Notes under the pieces: model-generated | The model's input: only the letters and a program-made list of their open reading frames with translations | What the model was told of the DNA's origin: nothing | Databases searched by the model: none | Shown: positions 43,396 to 51,650 of the stretch, piece after piece | Layout of the letters: the number at the start of each line of letters is the position of its first letter | Numbering within the stretch: position 1 is the first letter of the stretch | Assembly: GCF_001675045.1 (NCBI RefSeq) | Contig: NZ_LYPA01000028.1 | Span: 33,530-97,529, forward strand | Direction: 5' to 3' | Origin: Paenibacillus oryzae | GTDB lineage: Bacteria; Bacillota; Bacilli; Paenibacillales; Paenibacillaceae | Length of the DNA stretch: 64,000 nt | Position numbers and translations under genes: made by a program

Positions 43396-44775
43396 TTACA
43401 TTCTCCGATGGGCTTGTTCTGCGGCCTCCATGATGATTTCGCCTAGCGTTGGATGCGGATGAATGGTCATGGCCAAATCTTCTACCGTTGCTCCCATCTC
43501 AATCGCAAGGGAAAGCTCGGATATAAGAGTAGATGCTTCAGCGCCTACAATCTGTGCGCCTAAGACAAGGCCAGACGCAGCATGAGCAACGATTTTGACA
43601 AATCCTTCGGTTTCCTTCAGAGCCAGTGCGCGGCCATTAATAGAGAAAACAGATTTTCCAACGACAACAGGAATTGATTTTTGCTTGCATTCCGTTTCAC
43701 TCATTCCAACACTCGATACTTCCGGATGTGAAAATACAACCAACGGAATGGCCTTATAATCAATCACAGAGGCTTTACCAGCGATAGCTTCTGCAGCAAT
43801 CTTCGCTTCATAAGAAGCTTTATGAGCCAAAGCAGGGCCTTTAACAATATCTCCTATGGCATAGATATGCGGGATAGATGTTCTGCACTGCTTGTCAATC
43901 TCAATCAAACCTTGTGGAGTAGGGGACAGACCTATATTTTCAAGACCCAAGGTTCCATCTGTATTTGGTTTCCTGCCCACCGTAATTAACGCATATTCAG
44001 CTTGAACAACATGGCGTTCATTCTGAAGCATATAGTGGAGATCAACGTGACTCATATATTGGTCTGCTCCTGTAACCTTAGCTTCGGTTAAAATTGTTAT
44101 CCCGTCCTTTTTCAGTTGGCGAACGACAGGTGCCACCAGCTCTGCTTCAAATCCGGGCAAAATCTGTTCACCGCCCTCAAGCATCGTAACCTTGGTTTCA
44201 AATCTAGCGAACATCTGACCCAGTTCCACGCCGATATAACCGCCGCCAACCACAACGAGACTCTCCGGAATGCCGGGCAGCGATAACGCTTCAGTGGATG
44301 AGAGAATCCGTCCGCCGAAAGGAAGAGAACTTATTTCAATCGGACGGGAACCGGTTGCCAGTATGAGATGCTTAAAGCCTATGCGACGCTCATTCTGCCC
44401 AGCGTAATGAATTTCAGCGGTGTTCGCATCAATCAAGCTTGCTTCTCCTTCGATAACAGTCACACCCGCCGCTTTAAGCAAAAACCGAACCCCTCCAGAC
44501 TGCTTGTCCACCACGGATTGCTTAAAAAGCTGAGCCTCCTGAAAAGAGGAAGCTCCGTCAGCAGCGCCCCAGTGTCTGCGTAAATAAAGACGCTCCGCTT
44601 CAGCAATCAGCGCTTTGGAAGGAATACAGCCAACATGTGTACATGCACCTCCGATCTGTTTGCGCTCGACAATTGCGGTTTTCATGCCCAGGCGTGACGA
44701 ACGTAGTGCGGCCACATAACCGCCAGGTCCTGATCCAATGACCAGGGTATCTACAACTTCTAATGAATTCATCAT
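43396..44775 (-). CDS. lpdA: dihydrolipoamide dehydrogenase-like flavoprotein disulfide reductase
   Basis: A 459-residue class-I FAD/NAD disulfide reductase. Visible are VIGSGPGGYVAAL (FAD Rossmann, about 9-21), redox CTHVGC (about 43-48), VVGGGYIGVELGQMF (NAD site), YAIGDIVKGPALAHKA and catalytic HPHPTLGE near the C terminus. The start at 44775 has GGAGGTACC upstream. Position in a TetR-controlled operon with efflux-type genes, away from any pyruvate or oxoacid dehydrogenase genes, suggests a stress or detoxification reductase rather than E3 (inference). Confidence 0.88.
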   Translation of the reverse strand: MMNSLEVVDTLVIGSGPGGYVAALRSSRLGMKTAIVERKQIGGACTHVGCIPSKALIAEAERLYLRRHWGAADGASSFQEAQLFKQSVVDKQSGGVRFLLKAAGVTVIEGEASLIDANTAEIHYAGQNERRIGFKHLILATGSRPIEISSLPFGGRILSSTEALSLPGIPESLVVVGGGYIGVELGQMFARFETKVTMLEGGEQILPGFEAELVAPVVRQLKKDGITILTEAKVTGADQYMSHVDLHYMLQNERHVVQAEYALITVGRKPNTDGTLGLENIGLSPTPQGLIEIDKQCRTSIPHIYAIGDIVKGPALAHKASYEAKIAAEAIAGKASVIDYKAIPLVVFSHPEVSSVGMSETECKQKSIPVVVGKSVFSINGRALALKETEGFVKIVAHAASGLVLGAQIVGAEASTLISELSLAIEMGATVEDLAMTIHPHPTLGEIIMEAAEQAHRRM

Positions 44776-44811
44776 TGGTACCTCCAAGTTATAATATTAT
44801 GATCGTAATAT

Positions 44812-44841
44812 ATTATAGTCATCATATTTTAAAGGAGTCAA
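44812..44841 (-). promoter_or_regulatory. promoter/operator of lpdA operon
   Basis: On the minus strand, -35 TTGACT and -10 TATAAT are 18 bp apart (44841-44812). The segment AATATGATGACTATAATAT that covers the -10 recurs, with one base changed, over the -10 of the divergent tetR promoter. Confidence 0.75.
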
Positions 44842-44890
44842 TACTTCATTTATCATCACTCTCCCTTTGCTGAACATGCTGATATACAAA

Positions 44891-44919
44891 TTGACATCAA
44901 ATAATATGATAACTATAAT
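44891..44919 (+). promoter_or_regulatory. consensus promoter/operator of tetR gene
   Basis: TTGACA (44891-44896), 17 bp, TATAAT (44914-44919): an exact consensus sigma-A promoter. The motif AATATGATAACTATAATAT covers its -10, matching the lpdA side, so one repressor probably blocks both. A fully consensus promoter implies tight repression. Confidence 0.85.
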
Positions 44920-44970
44920 ATTTTATAAAACATTAATAGATGCCGACTTATACAAAGGGGAGGAAGCAGG

Positions 44971-45549
44971 ATGCCTTATCCAAAAGGACACAAGCTCAAA
45001 GTTCGGAACCATATTATTACCAGCGCGGCCAAAGCATTTCGAACTCACGGCGTACGAAATATTAGCCTTCCACACATTATGAAAGGTGCAGGGCTTACAC
45101 ATGGAGGCTTTTATTCCCATTTTGAAAATAAAGAAAAGCTTGTAATTGAGACATGTCATTTTGCCATTAGTGACACCATTAATATACTGCAGAGTGCTGT
45201 TGATAAAAACAAAGATCAGCTTCCAATTGAAGCTATCATTGATTTTTATTTAAGCCCCCAACATCGAGATCAGACGGAAGTTGGTTGTATCCTGCCTGCA
45301 TTGTCCGGAGAGATTTCCCAACTTTCGGAGGAAATTCGGCAAGCTTACACGCAGGAGTTACAGCGTTTTATCACGTTTATTACAAATATGGCCGGGATCG
45401 ATACCTCTGCCGGTTATTCGCTGGTAAGCAATATGGTAGGTACCGTTGCACTGGCGCGTGCAGTAAGTGATGCTAAATTCAGTGATGATTTGTTACAGGC
45501 AGGTCGGATACAAGCCAAACAATTGATAGTACAGCCTCTAAGCAACTAA
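44971..45549 (+). CDS. TetR/AcrR family regulator of lpdA operon
   Basis: A 192-residue protein with N-terminal helix-turn-helix NISLPHIMKGAGLTHGGFYSHFENKEKL (about 30-57). The GLTHGGFYSHF variant is common in regulators of redox-stress or aldehyde/quinone responses such as NemR. A Cys at about residue 108 (VGCILPAL) could be a redox sensor, though unproven. Twin operator motifs cover its own promoter and that of lpdA. Confidence 0.9.
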   Translation: MPYPKGHKLKVRNHIITSAAKAFRTHGVRNISLPHIMKGAGLTHGGFYSHFENKEKLVIETCHFAISDTINILQSAVDKNKDQLPIEAIIDFYLSPQHRDQTEVGCILPALSGEISQLSEEIRQAYTQELQRFITFITNMAGIDTSAGYSLVSNMVGTVALARAVSDAKFSDDLLQAGRIQAKQLIVQPLSN

Positions 45550-45603
45550 TAAAAGGAGGAATCAGCATTGGTTGAAAAACGAATTTGAGAAATTTCAGTA
45601 AGG

Positions 45604-45630
45604 AGGACGCGGGAGCGTCCTTTTTATTTT
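45604..45630 (+). terminator. terminator after tetR
   Basis: AGGACGC (45604-45610) with GCGTCCT (45615-45621), 7 bp, 4-base loop, followed by a T-rich tract. A stray AGGAGG plus a 6-codon TTG frame at 45569 just before it is probably a gene remnant. Confidence 0.8.
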
Positions 45631-45671
45631 TTTAAGTAAGTAACCTCGAATTTTATTCCTTGCTTTTAATA

Positions 45672-45695
45672 TATGTATGCGATATATTGCATATA
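45672..45695. promoter_or_regulatory. AT-rich dyad upstream of gntR, candidate operator
   Basis: TATGTATGC (45672-45680) and GCATATA (45689-45695) flank GATATATT. The near-palindrome sits 30 bases before the GntR start and resembles FadR/FCD-type operators. Confidence 0.4.
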
Positions 45696-45723
45696 AGGAA
45701 ATGAAGAAGTGAGGTTAATAACG

Positions 45724-46389
45724 ATGCCAGTGCCTAAAAATTTTGTCTCGCCCGCACGGATGTCCGCAAAAGAAAGAGCCTTCTCCCAAATTCAACGATG
45801 GATTATCGATGGTACACTGCAGCCCGGGGAAAAACTTATTGACGCCGAATTGGCTGAGTCGCTTGGCGTAAGCCGCACACCGATTCGGGAAGCATTTCAG
45901 CTGCTTGAAGTACAAGGGCTCGTTTCTACCCATCCCGGAAAAGAAACAAAGGTCAAGGAAATTGAGAAGGATGACATCTTCAAGATGTATTCAACGATGG
46001 CGGCTCTGCAGGCTTTAGCAGCTGAAGTTACCGCAAAAGTTATTGTTCCAGAGCAAATCGATCAACTGCGAGCGATTAATCTTGAATTTGCAGATGCCAT
46101 TAATAGCGGTCAAGCTTACCAAGCAATGGAGGCGGATGAACAGTTTCACAACCTGATTGTAGAGCTTTCTGATAATCCATATGTCGCTTCATTCAGTGCA
46201 TCACTTCAGATTCATATCCGGCGCTTTAAATACGTCTTCTTAAAGCAGTCCATTACTGAGACGCAAGCTTCAGTCAATGAGCATGAATTAATTATTGCAG
46301 CGCTCGAAAAAAACGATTCTGATGCCGCTCAGGCAAAGATGAAGCAAAATTTCATCCGTCCAATGCAGGAACTGCACGAATTACTTTAA
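45724..46389 (+). CDS. GntR-family regulator (FCD/FadR subfamily)
   Basis: A 221-residue protein. ATG 45724 has AAGTGAGG nine bases upstream; GTG 45709 is less likely. The winged helix (AFSQIQRWIIDGTLQPGEKLIDAELAESLGVSRTPIREAFQLL) is followed by an all-helical FCD domain with metal-ligand-like MEADEQFHNLIVELSDNP (about 130-147) and the final HELIIAALEKND. These sense small organic acids. It precedes an IlvD-type gene by 21 bases and probably controls it. Confidence 0.9.
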   Translation: MPVPKNFVSPARMSAKERAFSQIQRWIIDGTLQPGEKLIDAELAESLGVSRTPIREAFQLLEVQGLVSTHPGKETKVKEIEKDDIFKMYSTMAALQALAAEVTAKVIVPEQIDQLRAINLEFADAINSGQAYQAMEADEQFHNLIVELSDNPYVASFSASLQIHIRRFKYVFLKQSITETQASVNEHELIIAALEKNDSDAAQAKMKQNFIRPMQELHELL

Positions 46390-46410
46390 ACAGACAGGAG
46401 TGAGAAGAAA

Positions 46411-48102
46411 ATGGAAAACGGAAAAGATCTCCGCATTCGCAGCAAGGTAATTAGCGAGGGTGCCAATCGAGTACCCAACAGAGCAATGCTGCGCGCTGTT
46501 GGTTTTCAGGATGATGATTTTAAAAAGCCAATGATTGGAATAGCAAGTACTTGGAGTGAGGTAACACCGTGCAATATGCATATCAATGATTTAGCGATTC
46601 AAGCCAAGACGGGAGCACGTAATAACGGCGGTGCTCCACTCATTTTTAATACGATTACCGTTTCAGATGGCATTTCGATGGGGCATGGGGGAATGTTGTT
46701 TTCGCTGCCAAGCAGGGAAGCGATAGCTGATTCGATTGAAATTGTGGCTGGAGCGGAGCGTTTTGACGGCGTTGTTGCGATCGGTGGCTGTGACAAAAAT
46801 ACGCCTGCATGTTTGATGGCTATTGGACGAATGAACATTCCTTCCGTTTATGTATATGGAGGAACGATTCAACCTGGTAATCTCGATGGTAAAAAAGTGG
46901 ATATCGTTTCAGCTTTTGAAGCCGTTGGTCAATACCAAGATGGAAAAATAACAGATGAACAGTTGCATAAGGTAGAATGCAGTGTGTGCCCAGGTCCAGG
47001 AGCTTGCGGGGGCATGTATACCGCTAATACGATGGCGGCGGCTGCAGAAGCAATGGGCATGTGTTTGCCTGGTTCTTCTTCGACATCAGCTATATCAGCG
47101 GATAAAGCTTTGGAATGTGAAGCAGCCGGTAAACAGGTCATCGCACTTCTTGAACAGGAAATTTATCCAAGAGATATTATGACGAAGAAAGCATTTGAAA
47201 ATGCGATTACCGTTGTCATGGCTCTAGGCGGGTCAACCAATGCATTCCTCCATCTGCTAGCTATTGCGCACTCAGTAGAAGTAGATTTAACCTTGGATGA
47301 TTTTGAACGAATTCGTTTGCGTGTTCCCCATTTAGCTGATTTGAAGCCAAGCGGCCAATATGTCATGCAGGATTTGAATGATATTGGTGGTGTTTCAGGG
47401 GTAATGAAGCTATTGCTCGCTGAGGGATTACTACATGGTGATTGCCTCACCGTAACGGGTACAACGTTGGCGGAAAATTTAGCTGAAGCTGCTCCACTTC
47501 AGAATAACCAAGAGATTATACGTCCTCTAGATAATCCGCTTAAGCCAGATGGACCACTGGTTGTACTACGAGGAAACCTCGCTCCTGAAGGCGCTGTTGC
47601 CAAAATGTCAGGCATGAAGATACAGCAGTTTTCCGGTCCAACAAAGGTGTACGATAGCGAAGAAGACGCGACGGAAGCGATTATGAATGATGAAATTCAA
47701 GAAGGAGACGTATTGGTCATACGTTATTGTGGTCCCAAGGGTGGTCCAGGTATGCCTGAGATGCTTTCCGTTACAGCCCTCATTGTAGGAAAAGGACTCG
47801 GCGGAAAAGTTGCTCTCATAACAGATGGCAGGTTCTCGGGCGGCTCGCATGGATTTGTAGTTGGCCATGTATCACCTGAGGCACAAGTAGGTGGACCGAT
47901 CTCATTGCTAAAAAATGGAGACATTATCACCATTGACAGCGATATTCAGGAAATAAAGGTTCAAGTGTCAGAAGAAGAGTTGGCTGCTCGAGCGCAAGAG
48001 TGGGTACAACCTCCGCTGAAAGTAAGTTCCGGCGTACTCGGCAAATATGCTAAATTAGTTTCCTCTGCTTCAAGAGGCGCAGTAACAGATTTGATGGAAT
48101 AG
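46411..48102 (+). CDS. ilvD: IlvD/Edd-family dehydratase (dihydroxy-acid dehydratase-like)
   Basis: A 563-residue Fe-S dehydratase. Motifs: [13 protein letters not shown] (first cluster Cys, about 128-140), [20 protein letters not shown] (about 190-209) and [19 protein letters not shown] (about 470-488, catalytic Ser region). Length fits IlvD of branched-chain amino acid synthesis. However, it is isolated from ilv/leu genes and coupled to an FCD-type GntR regulator, which is more typical of sugar-acid dehydratases of the same superfamily. Family firm; pathway uncertain. Confidence 0.88.
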   Translation: MENGKDLRIRSKVISEGANRVPNRAMLRAVGFQDDDFKKPMIGIASTWSEVTPCNMHINDLAIQAKTGARNNGGAPLIFNTITVSDGISMGHGGMLFSLPSREAIADSIEIVAGAERFDGVVAIGGCDKNTPACLMAIGRMNIPSVYVYGGTIQPGNLDGKKVDIVSAFEAVGQYQDGKITDEQLHKVECSVCPGPGACGGMYTANTMAAAAEAMGMCLPGSSSTSAISADKALECEAAGKQVIALLEQEIYPRDIMTKKAFENAITVVMALGGSTNAFLHLLAIAHSVEVDLTLDDFERIRLRVPHLADLKPSGQYVMQDLNDIGGVSGVMKLLLAEGLLHGDCLTVTGTTLAENLAEAAPLQNNQEIIRPLDNPLKPDGPLVVLRGNLAPEGAVAKMSGMKIQQFSGPTKVYDSEEDATEAIMNDEIQEGDVLVIRYCGPKGGPGMPEMLSVTALIVGKGLGGKVALITDGRFSGGSHGFVVGHVSPEAQVGGPISLLKNGDIITIDSDIQEIKVQVSEEELAARAQEWVQPPLKVSSGVLGKYAKLVSSASRGAVTDLME

Positions 48103-48124
48103 ACAAATAAGCATTGATGCTGAA

Positions 48125-48158
48125 AAGCCGTTAATCCGAAAAGATTAGCGGTTTTTTT
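48125..48158 (+). terminator. terminator after ilvD-like gene
   Basis: AAGCCGTTAATC (48125-48136) pairs with GATTAGCGGTTT (48143-48154) with two G-U pairs, then a T run to 48158. Confidence 0.8.
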
Positions 48159-48299
48159 GTTGCCCAAGATAAAAATGAAATGATGAAATGAACAGTTTCA
48201 GGTGGCATTCCGGGAGTGGATGTTGGGGAGAGATATACCGTTTAAGGCAGAGCTCTGTACGGGATTGTAGAGTGATGTTGTAATGTCCGAAGATTCGCT

Positions 48300-48314
48300 T
48301 GATAATCATTATCA
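48300..48314. promoter_or_regulatory. Fur-box-like 7-1-7 dyad
   Basis: TGATAAT-C-ATTATCA is an exact 7-1-7 inverted repeat as in the Bacillus Fur-family consensus, 123 bases before marR. It suggests iron (or related PerR/Zur) control of the marR-nitroreductase operon. Confidence 0.65.
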
Positions 48315-48324
48315 TTCATGATAT

Positions 48325-48405
48325 ATTGTTTACAACTAAACAATAATGAAATCAATTGTTTGAAAAGATCATACTATTAAAAAGATATTTTTATTTACTA
48401 GTAAA
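48325..48405. promoter_or_regulatory. two MarR-type operator palindromes
   Basis: ATTGTTTA-CAAC-TAAACAAT (48325-48344) has perfect 8-bp arms, and TTTACTAGTAAA (48394-48405) is a perfect 12-bp palindrome with the same TTTA/TAAA core. The second ends just before the marR ribosome site. Likely autoregulation by the MarR protein. Confidence 0.6.
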
Positions 48406-48422
48406 CAAGGAGTGCTCAAAGG

Positions 48423-48905
48423 ATGAATTCAAAGGATCGAACAAAACAGTTGCTTTATGACCAATTTATCCGTTTTTTACATGTATATGAGAACCACAAG
48501 GATACAGAAATCGAGCACTTCCTAAGTGTCGCCCAGCGAGAAAGCATCGAGAAAATTCCTCAGCATTTGACCGCGGTTCATATGATAGATTGCATAGGAA
48601 AGCATGAGCCTATTAATAGCACGGGTATTGCCGAGTCGATGAATTTGTCCAAAGCAAGCATCACCAAAATTGGAAATAAGCTGCTTGAGGAAGGATTCGT
48701 CAAACGTACAAAAATGAACGACAACAAGAAGGAAAGCTATTTCCGATTGTCACCGCAAGGCAAAAAGATCTTTGAACTGCATGAACGTTTGCATGTACAA
48801 GAGGCTGAACGCTTTTATCGTACTCTCGACAAATATTCAGAAGCAGAGCTAAAAGTAATCCATCAGTTTCTTCAAGACAGCAGCATTCATTTTGAATCCA
48901 GATAA
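48423..48905 (+). CDS. MarR-family transcriptional regulator
   Basis: A 160-residue winged-helix protein: LTAVHMIDCIGKHEPINSTGIAESMNLSKASITKIGNKLLEEGFVKRTKMNDNKKESYFRLSPQGKKIFELHE (about 46-118). The NDNKKES wing with basic residues is standard. One Cys (about 54) might serve redox sensing. It is followed after 20 bases by two nitroreductase-like genes and carries palindromes in its own promoter, indicating an autoregulated operon. Confidence 0.92.
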   Translation: MNSKDRTKQLLYDQFIRFLHVYENHKDTEIEHFLSVAQRESIEKIPQHLTAVHMIDCIGKHEPINSTGIAESMNLSKASITKIGNKLLEEGFVKRTKMNDNKKESYFRLSPQGKKIFELHERLHVQEAERFYRTLDKYSEAELKVIHQFLQDSSIHFESR

Positions 48906-48925
48906 AACGAAGGAGAGTGAAGATT

Positions 48926-49501
48926 TTGAGTCTGGCGGAACTGATCAGGGCGCGCAGGAGCATTCGTAAATATAACTCTACGCCGGTGGACCAGGAGTTA
49001 GTTGTTGAATTACTGCGCAAGGCTAAACGGCTTCAACCATTTGTTGAAGCTGGCTCGTGGCGTGTGGTATATGCCGGAACTTCAGAAGCACGCAAACGAT
49101 TGGTGGACTGTATGCTGGAACAGTTGTCTCAGAGCAGGCTCGGCAAGCTGATTCCTGGGAAACTTTTGGATATTTTCAAAAAGAGATTTACCGATATTCC
49201 TGCCCACGTCATTGTTATGTCGACTATAGGACCAGATCGTCTGACCAATGACCGCAATTATGCGGCTGCCTGCGGGATGATGCAGAGCTTCCAACTGATG
49301 GGTTGGGAACATGGGTTAGGAATGTTATGGGATTCAGAGTCCATGATGCTTCATGAAGGTTTTTTCAAAGGAATTGGCCTGCGTGAGAATGAAAGATTTG
49401 TTGGCATTCTTCATATAGGATATTACGAGAAAGCGCCAAAAAGCCGGAAAAGAACGCCAGCCGAACAGAAGTGGGCCGTTTTGCGAGAACAGTCTATATA
49501 G
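48926..49501 (+). CDS. nitroreductase-family flavoprotein 1
   Basis: A 191-residue protein. TTG 48926 has AAGGAGAG eight bases upstream; GTG 48917 is inside that ribosome site. The FMN phosphate site RARRSIRKYN (about 7-16) begins the fold, and RNYAAACGMMQSFQLMGWEHGLGMLWDSE (about 113-140) is the core helix of nitroreductases. These enzymes reduce nitro compounds, quinones or flavins with NAD(P)H. Fourteen or so bases separate it from a second, degenerate family member. Confidence 0.88.
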   Translation: MSLAELIRARRSIRKYNSTPVDQELVVELLRKAKRLQPFVEAGSWRVVYAGTSEARKRLVDCMLEQLSQSRLGKLIPGKLLDIFKKRFTDIPAHVIVMSTIGPDRLTNDRNYAAACGMMQSFQLMGWEHGLGMLWDSESMMLHEGFFKGIGLRENERFVGILHIGYYEKAPKSRKRTPAEQKWAVLREQSI

Positions 49502-49518
49502 AAGAGGAGGATGTAAAA

Positions 49519-50004
49519 ATGAAATTGTCAGATCTGGAAGGAGACATAGACGGTCCGAGTGAGTTTTTGAATCGACCGGTTTCGCAGGACCTAATCCTTG
49601 AATTGCTCAATCATGCCGTATGGGCGCCCAATGATGAATTGCGAGAGCCGTGGCGATTTATATTTGCTGATAACAAGAATGGCGACATTATGCAGGGATT
49701 GCAGGAGCAGGCCCCTGCGTATCTTTTGGTCCTGGTGAAGGAAGAGGCGGATCAACATAAGCGGGAAGAGGACTTTGCAGCTGCCTGCTGCCTAATTCAA
49801 AATTTCCGTTTGCTGGCTCATGAGCAGAGTCTAGGTGTACGCTGTACCTTGCATGAATGGATGTACGACCCAAGCCGCACTGAAATGTTCGGTGTGCTGA
49901 GCAACGAGCGCATTGCTGCGGTTCTAGAATTGGGATACGGTGCAAATCAGTCGAAAGGGAAAACTGAGTTTCCAGAGACTGATCTTCATTTTGAACTTCT
50001 CTAG
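49519..50004 (+). CDS. nitroreductase-like protein 2, lacking the N-terminal FMN motif
   Basis: A 161-residue protein starting at ATG 49519 (GAGGAGG nine bases upstream). The N terminus (MKLSDLEGDIDGPSEFLNRPV) lacks the RRSxR motif of its neighbour. The NHAVWAPNDELREPWRFIFAD and EDFAAACCLIQNFRLLAHEQSLGV segments still match nitroreductase helices. It is shorter than the usual 190-220. It may be a non-catalytic partner forming a heterodimer with the first protein, or a decaying paralogue. Confidence 0.72.
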   Translation: MKLSDLEGDIDGPSEFLNRPVSQDLILELLNHAVWAPNDELREPWRFIFADNKNGDIMQGLQEQAPAYLLVLVKEEADQHKREEDFAAACCLIQNFRLLAHEQSLGVRCTLHEWMYDPSRTEMFGVLSNERIAAVLELGYGANQSKGKTEFPETDLHFELL

Positions 50005-50122
50005 GGAAAGAGGATTCCTGATGAATGCTTTGACTCAGCCTAACATTTAACGGAAACTAAGCAAAACGCGAGCAATCGGTGAATATTTCCAGTATAATAG
50101 GAATGAACAAGCTGGGCTTTTA

Positions 50123-50150
50123 CAACTACATTAGAGCAACTACATTAGAG
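50123..50150. repeat. 14-bp perfect tandem duplication
   Basis: CAACTACATTAGAG occurs twice head to tail (50123-50136, 50137-50150) between a TATAAT (50093-50098) and the cre site of the GH43 gene. Confidence 0.85.
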
Positions 50151-50152
50151 AA

Positions 50153-50166
50153 TGTAAACGCTTGCT
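50153..50166. promoter_or_regulatory. cre site (CcpA) upstream of GH43 gene 2
   Basis: TGTAAACGCTTGCT fits the cre consensus TGWAARCGYTWNCW at all positions. It lies 40 bases before ATG 50206, downstream of the likely -10 at 50093, a road-block position. Confidence 0.75.
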
Positions 50167-50205
50167 ATGATGATTCTGTTATTCCAATACCAAAGGAGAT
50201 GCCTT

Positions 50206-51201
50206 ATGAATCAACAACAACCACCTAAGCCTCACCAGCCGCTCGTAACCCACATCTTCACTGCGGACCCGTCTGCCCATGTCTACGAGGGCAAAATCTA
50301 CATCTATCCTTCCCATGACCTCGATCATGACGAGCCGAGCAACGATAACGGCGACCAGTATAAAATGGAAGACTATCATGTCCTCTCGATGGATAACTTC
50401 GATTCCCCTGTGGTCGATCACGGCGAAGCGTTGCATCTGAGAGATATTCCGTGGGCGTCCAAGCAGCTCTGGGCACCGGATGCCGCTTATAAGAACAATA
50501 CCTATTACTTGTTCTTCCCGGCACGGGACCATGACGGCATCTTCCGTCTGGGTGTGGCAACATCAGAGTCTCCAGCAGGCCCGTTCACGCCGCAGCCAAA
50601 TTATATGGAAGGCAGCTTCAGTATCGATCCGGCCGTACTGGTGGATGACGACAATCGGTCATACATTTATTTCGGCGGACTCTGGGGCGGCCAACTGGAG
50701 AAATGGCAGACCGGCAGCTTTGTGCCAGATGCAGAAGGACCGGCTCCTGACCAGCCGGCGCTTGGACCGCAAGTTGCACTGCTTAGCGACGACATGTTGT
50801 CCTTCCAGGGCAAGCCTGTCGAGATATCGATTGTCGATGAAGACGGGAATCCAATTCTGGCATGGGATGAGGAACGGAGATATTTTGAAGGCCCATGGAT
50901 GCATAAATATAACGGCTATTACTACCTGTCCTACTCAACAGGAACCACGCATAAGCTCGTATATGCAATCGGCAAGAACCCGATGGGACCATTCACGTTT
51001 AAGGGCGAGATTCTTTCTCCCGTTATTGGCTGGACAACCCACCACTCCATTGTGCAAGTTGAAGACAAGTGGTATCTGTTCTATCACGACAGCTCACTGT
51101 CAGAAGGCGTCAACCACAAGCGCTGCGTTAAATATTCCGAACTGAAATACAACGAAGACGGAACGATCCAGAAGATCAATCCTTATCCGGATGCAGAGTA
51201 A
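50206..51201 (+). CDS. GH43-family glycoside hydrolase 2
   Basis: A 331-residue cytoplasmic protein with no signal peptide. ATG 50206 has AAAGGAGAT upstream. Features: catalytic base Asp in HIFTADPSAHVYEGKIYIYPSHD (about 19), LWAPDAAYKNNTYYLFFPARD (about 87-107), middle Asp in SIDPAVLVDDDNRSYIYFGG and Glu in RYFEGPWMHKYNGYYYLSYS (about 227). The layout resembles cytoplasmic beta-xylosidase/arabinofuranosidase members. It probably hydrolyses imported xylo- or arabino-oligomers. A cre site upstream indicates repression by glucose. Confidence 0.9.
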   Translation: MNQQQPPKPHQPLVTHIFTADPSAHVYEGKIYIYPSHDLDHDEPSNDNGDQYKMEDYHVLSMDNFDSPVVDHGEALHLRDIPWASKQLWAPDAAYKNNTYYLFFPARDHDGIFRLGVATSESPAGPFTPQPNYMEGSFSIDPAVLVDDDNRSYIYFGGLWGGQLEKWQTGSFVPDAEGPAPDQPALGPQVALLSDDMLSFQGKPVEISIVDEDGNPILAWDEERRYFEGPWMHKYNGYYYLSYSTGTTHKLVYAIGKNPMGPFTFKGEILSPVIGWTTHHSIVQVEDKWYLFYHDSSLSEGVNHKRCVKYSELKYNEDGTIQKINPYPDAE

Positions 51202-51212
51202 GTGGAAATAAA

Positions 51213-51241
51213 TTGACAGAACAAGTTAATTGTGATAGCAT
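51213..51241 (+). promoter_or_regulatory. promoter of T-box leader
   Basis: TTGACA (51213-51218), 17 bp, extended -10 TGATAGCAT with TAGCAT at 51236-51241. Confidence 0.6.
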
Positions 51242-51247
51242 CGTTTT

Positions 51248-51534
51248 AACTTAAAACGAAAAGGCTATGATGAGAAATAGTAGCTAATAGGGATCTCACA
51301 GAGAGAAGATGGTTGGTGCGAATCTTCATTGAACTAATAGTGAAGCAGTCTCGGAGCTGTGAACCGAACAGAGGAATCTTAGTAGGCTTCAACGGAGTTC
51401 CACCGTTATTCAGGAAACAATATCGGAGATATCCCGTATTGATAGAGTGCAGAGAAATCTGAAATTAGGTGGTAACACGGACATTATAGTTCGCCCTAAG
51501 TTGACAAGAAATAGGTCAGCTTAGGGCTTTTTTG
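51248..51534 (+). promoter_or_regulatory. T-box riboswitch leader
   Basis: The 14-base T-box reads AGGTGGTAACACGG (51467-51480), followed by a 13-bp terminator, GCCCTAAGTTGAC (51493-51505) with GTCAGCTTAGGGC (51515-51527), and a T tract. Stem I features are visible: GTAGCT/AGCTGT base helix (51280, 51355), TCAC/GTGA (51296, 51340), AGAGAG, and the apical GGTTGGTGCGAA. T-box leaders sense uncharged tRNA; the TGGT anticipates a tRNA ending ACCA. The specifier lies in 51344-51354, but GCA, GTC or CTC cannot be separated by eye. The only gene downstream is the nucleotidyltransferase at 51651. Confidence 0.9.
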
Positions 51535-51612
51535 TTTTAGTTCTTCTCGTATGAATATTTGTAATTTTCCAAAAATAATTAATGATTCAATGTGCGCTAT
51601 TCATCAGTGAAC

Positions 51613-51629
51613 GTTAGCCGAAAGAAGTT
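51613..51629 (+). repeat. left arm of 17-bp inverted repeat flanking nucleotidyltransferase gene
   Basis: GTTAGCCGAAAGAAGTT is exactly complementary to 52406-52422 and lies just before the gene's ribosome site. Confidence 0.85.
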
Positions 51630-51650
51630 TTTAATCTAGGAGGAGTCTAT

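Larger units (their letters stand above)
48159..48422. other. regulatory intergenic region upstream of marR
   Basis: It contains a perfect Fur-box-like 7-1-7 dyad and two further palindromes, listed separately, but no coding signal. The rest looks featureless. Confidence 0.55.

Noticed and set aside
51344..51354. Assignment of the T-box specifier codon
   Set aside because: Several triplets (GCA, GTC, CTC) fit the loop; secondary-structure alignment is needed, so no amino acid is named.
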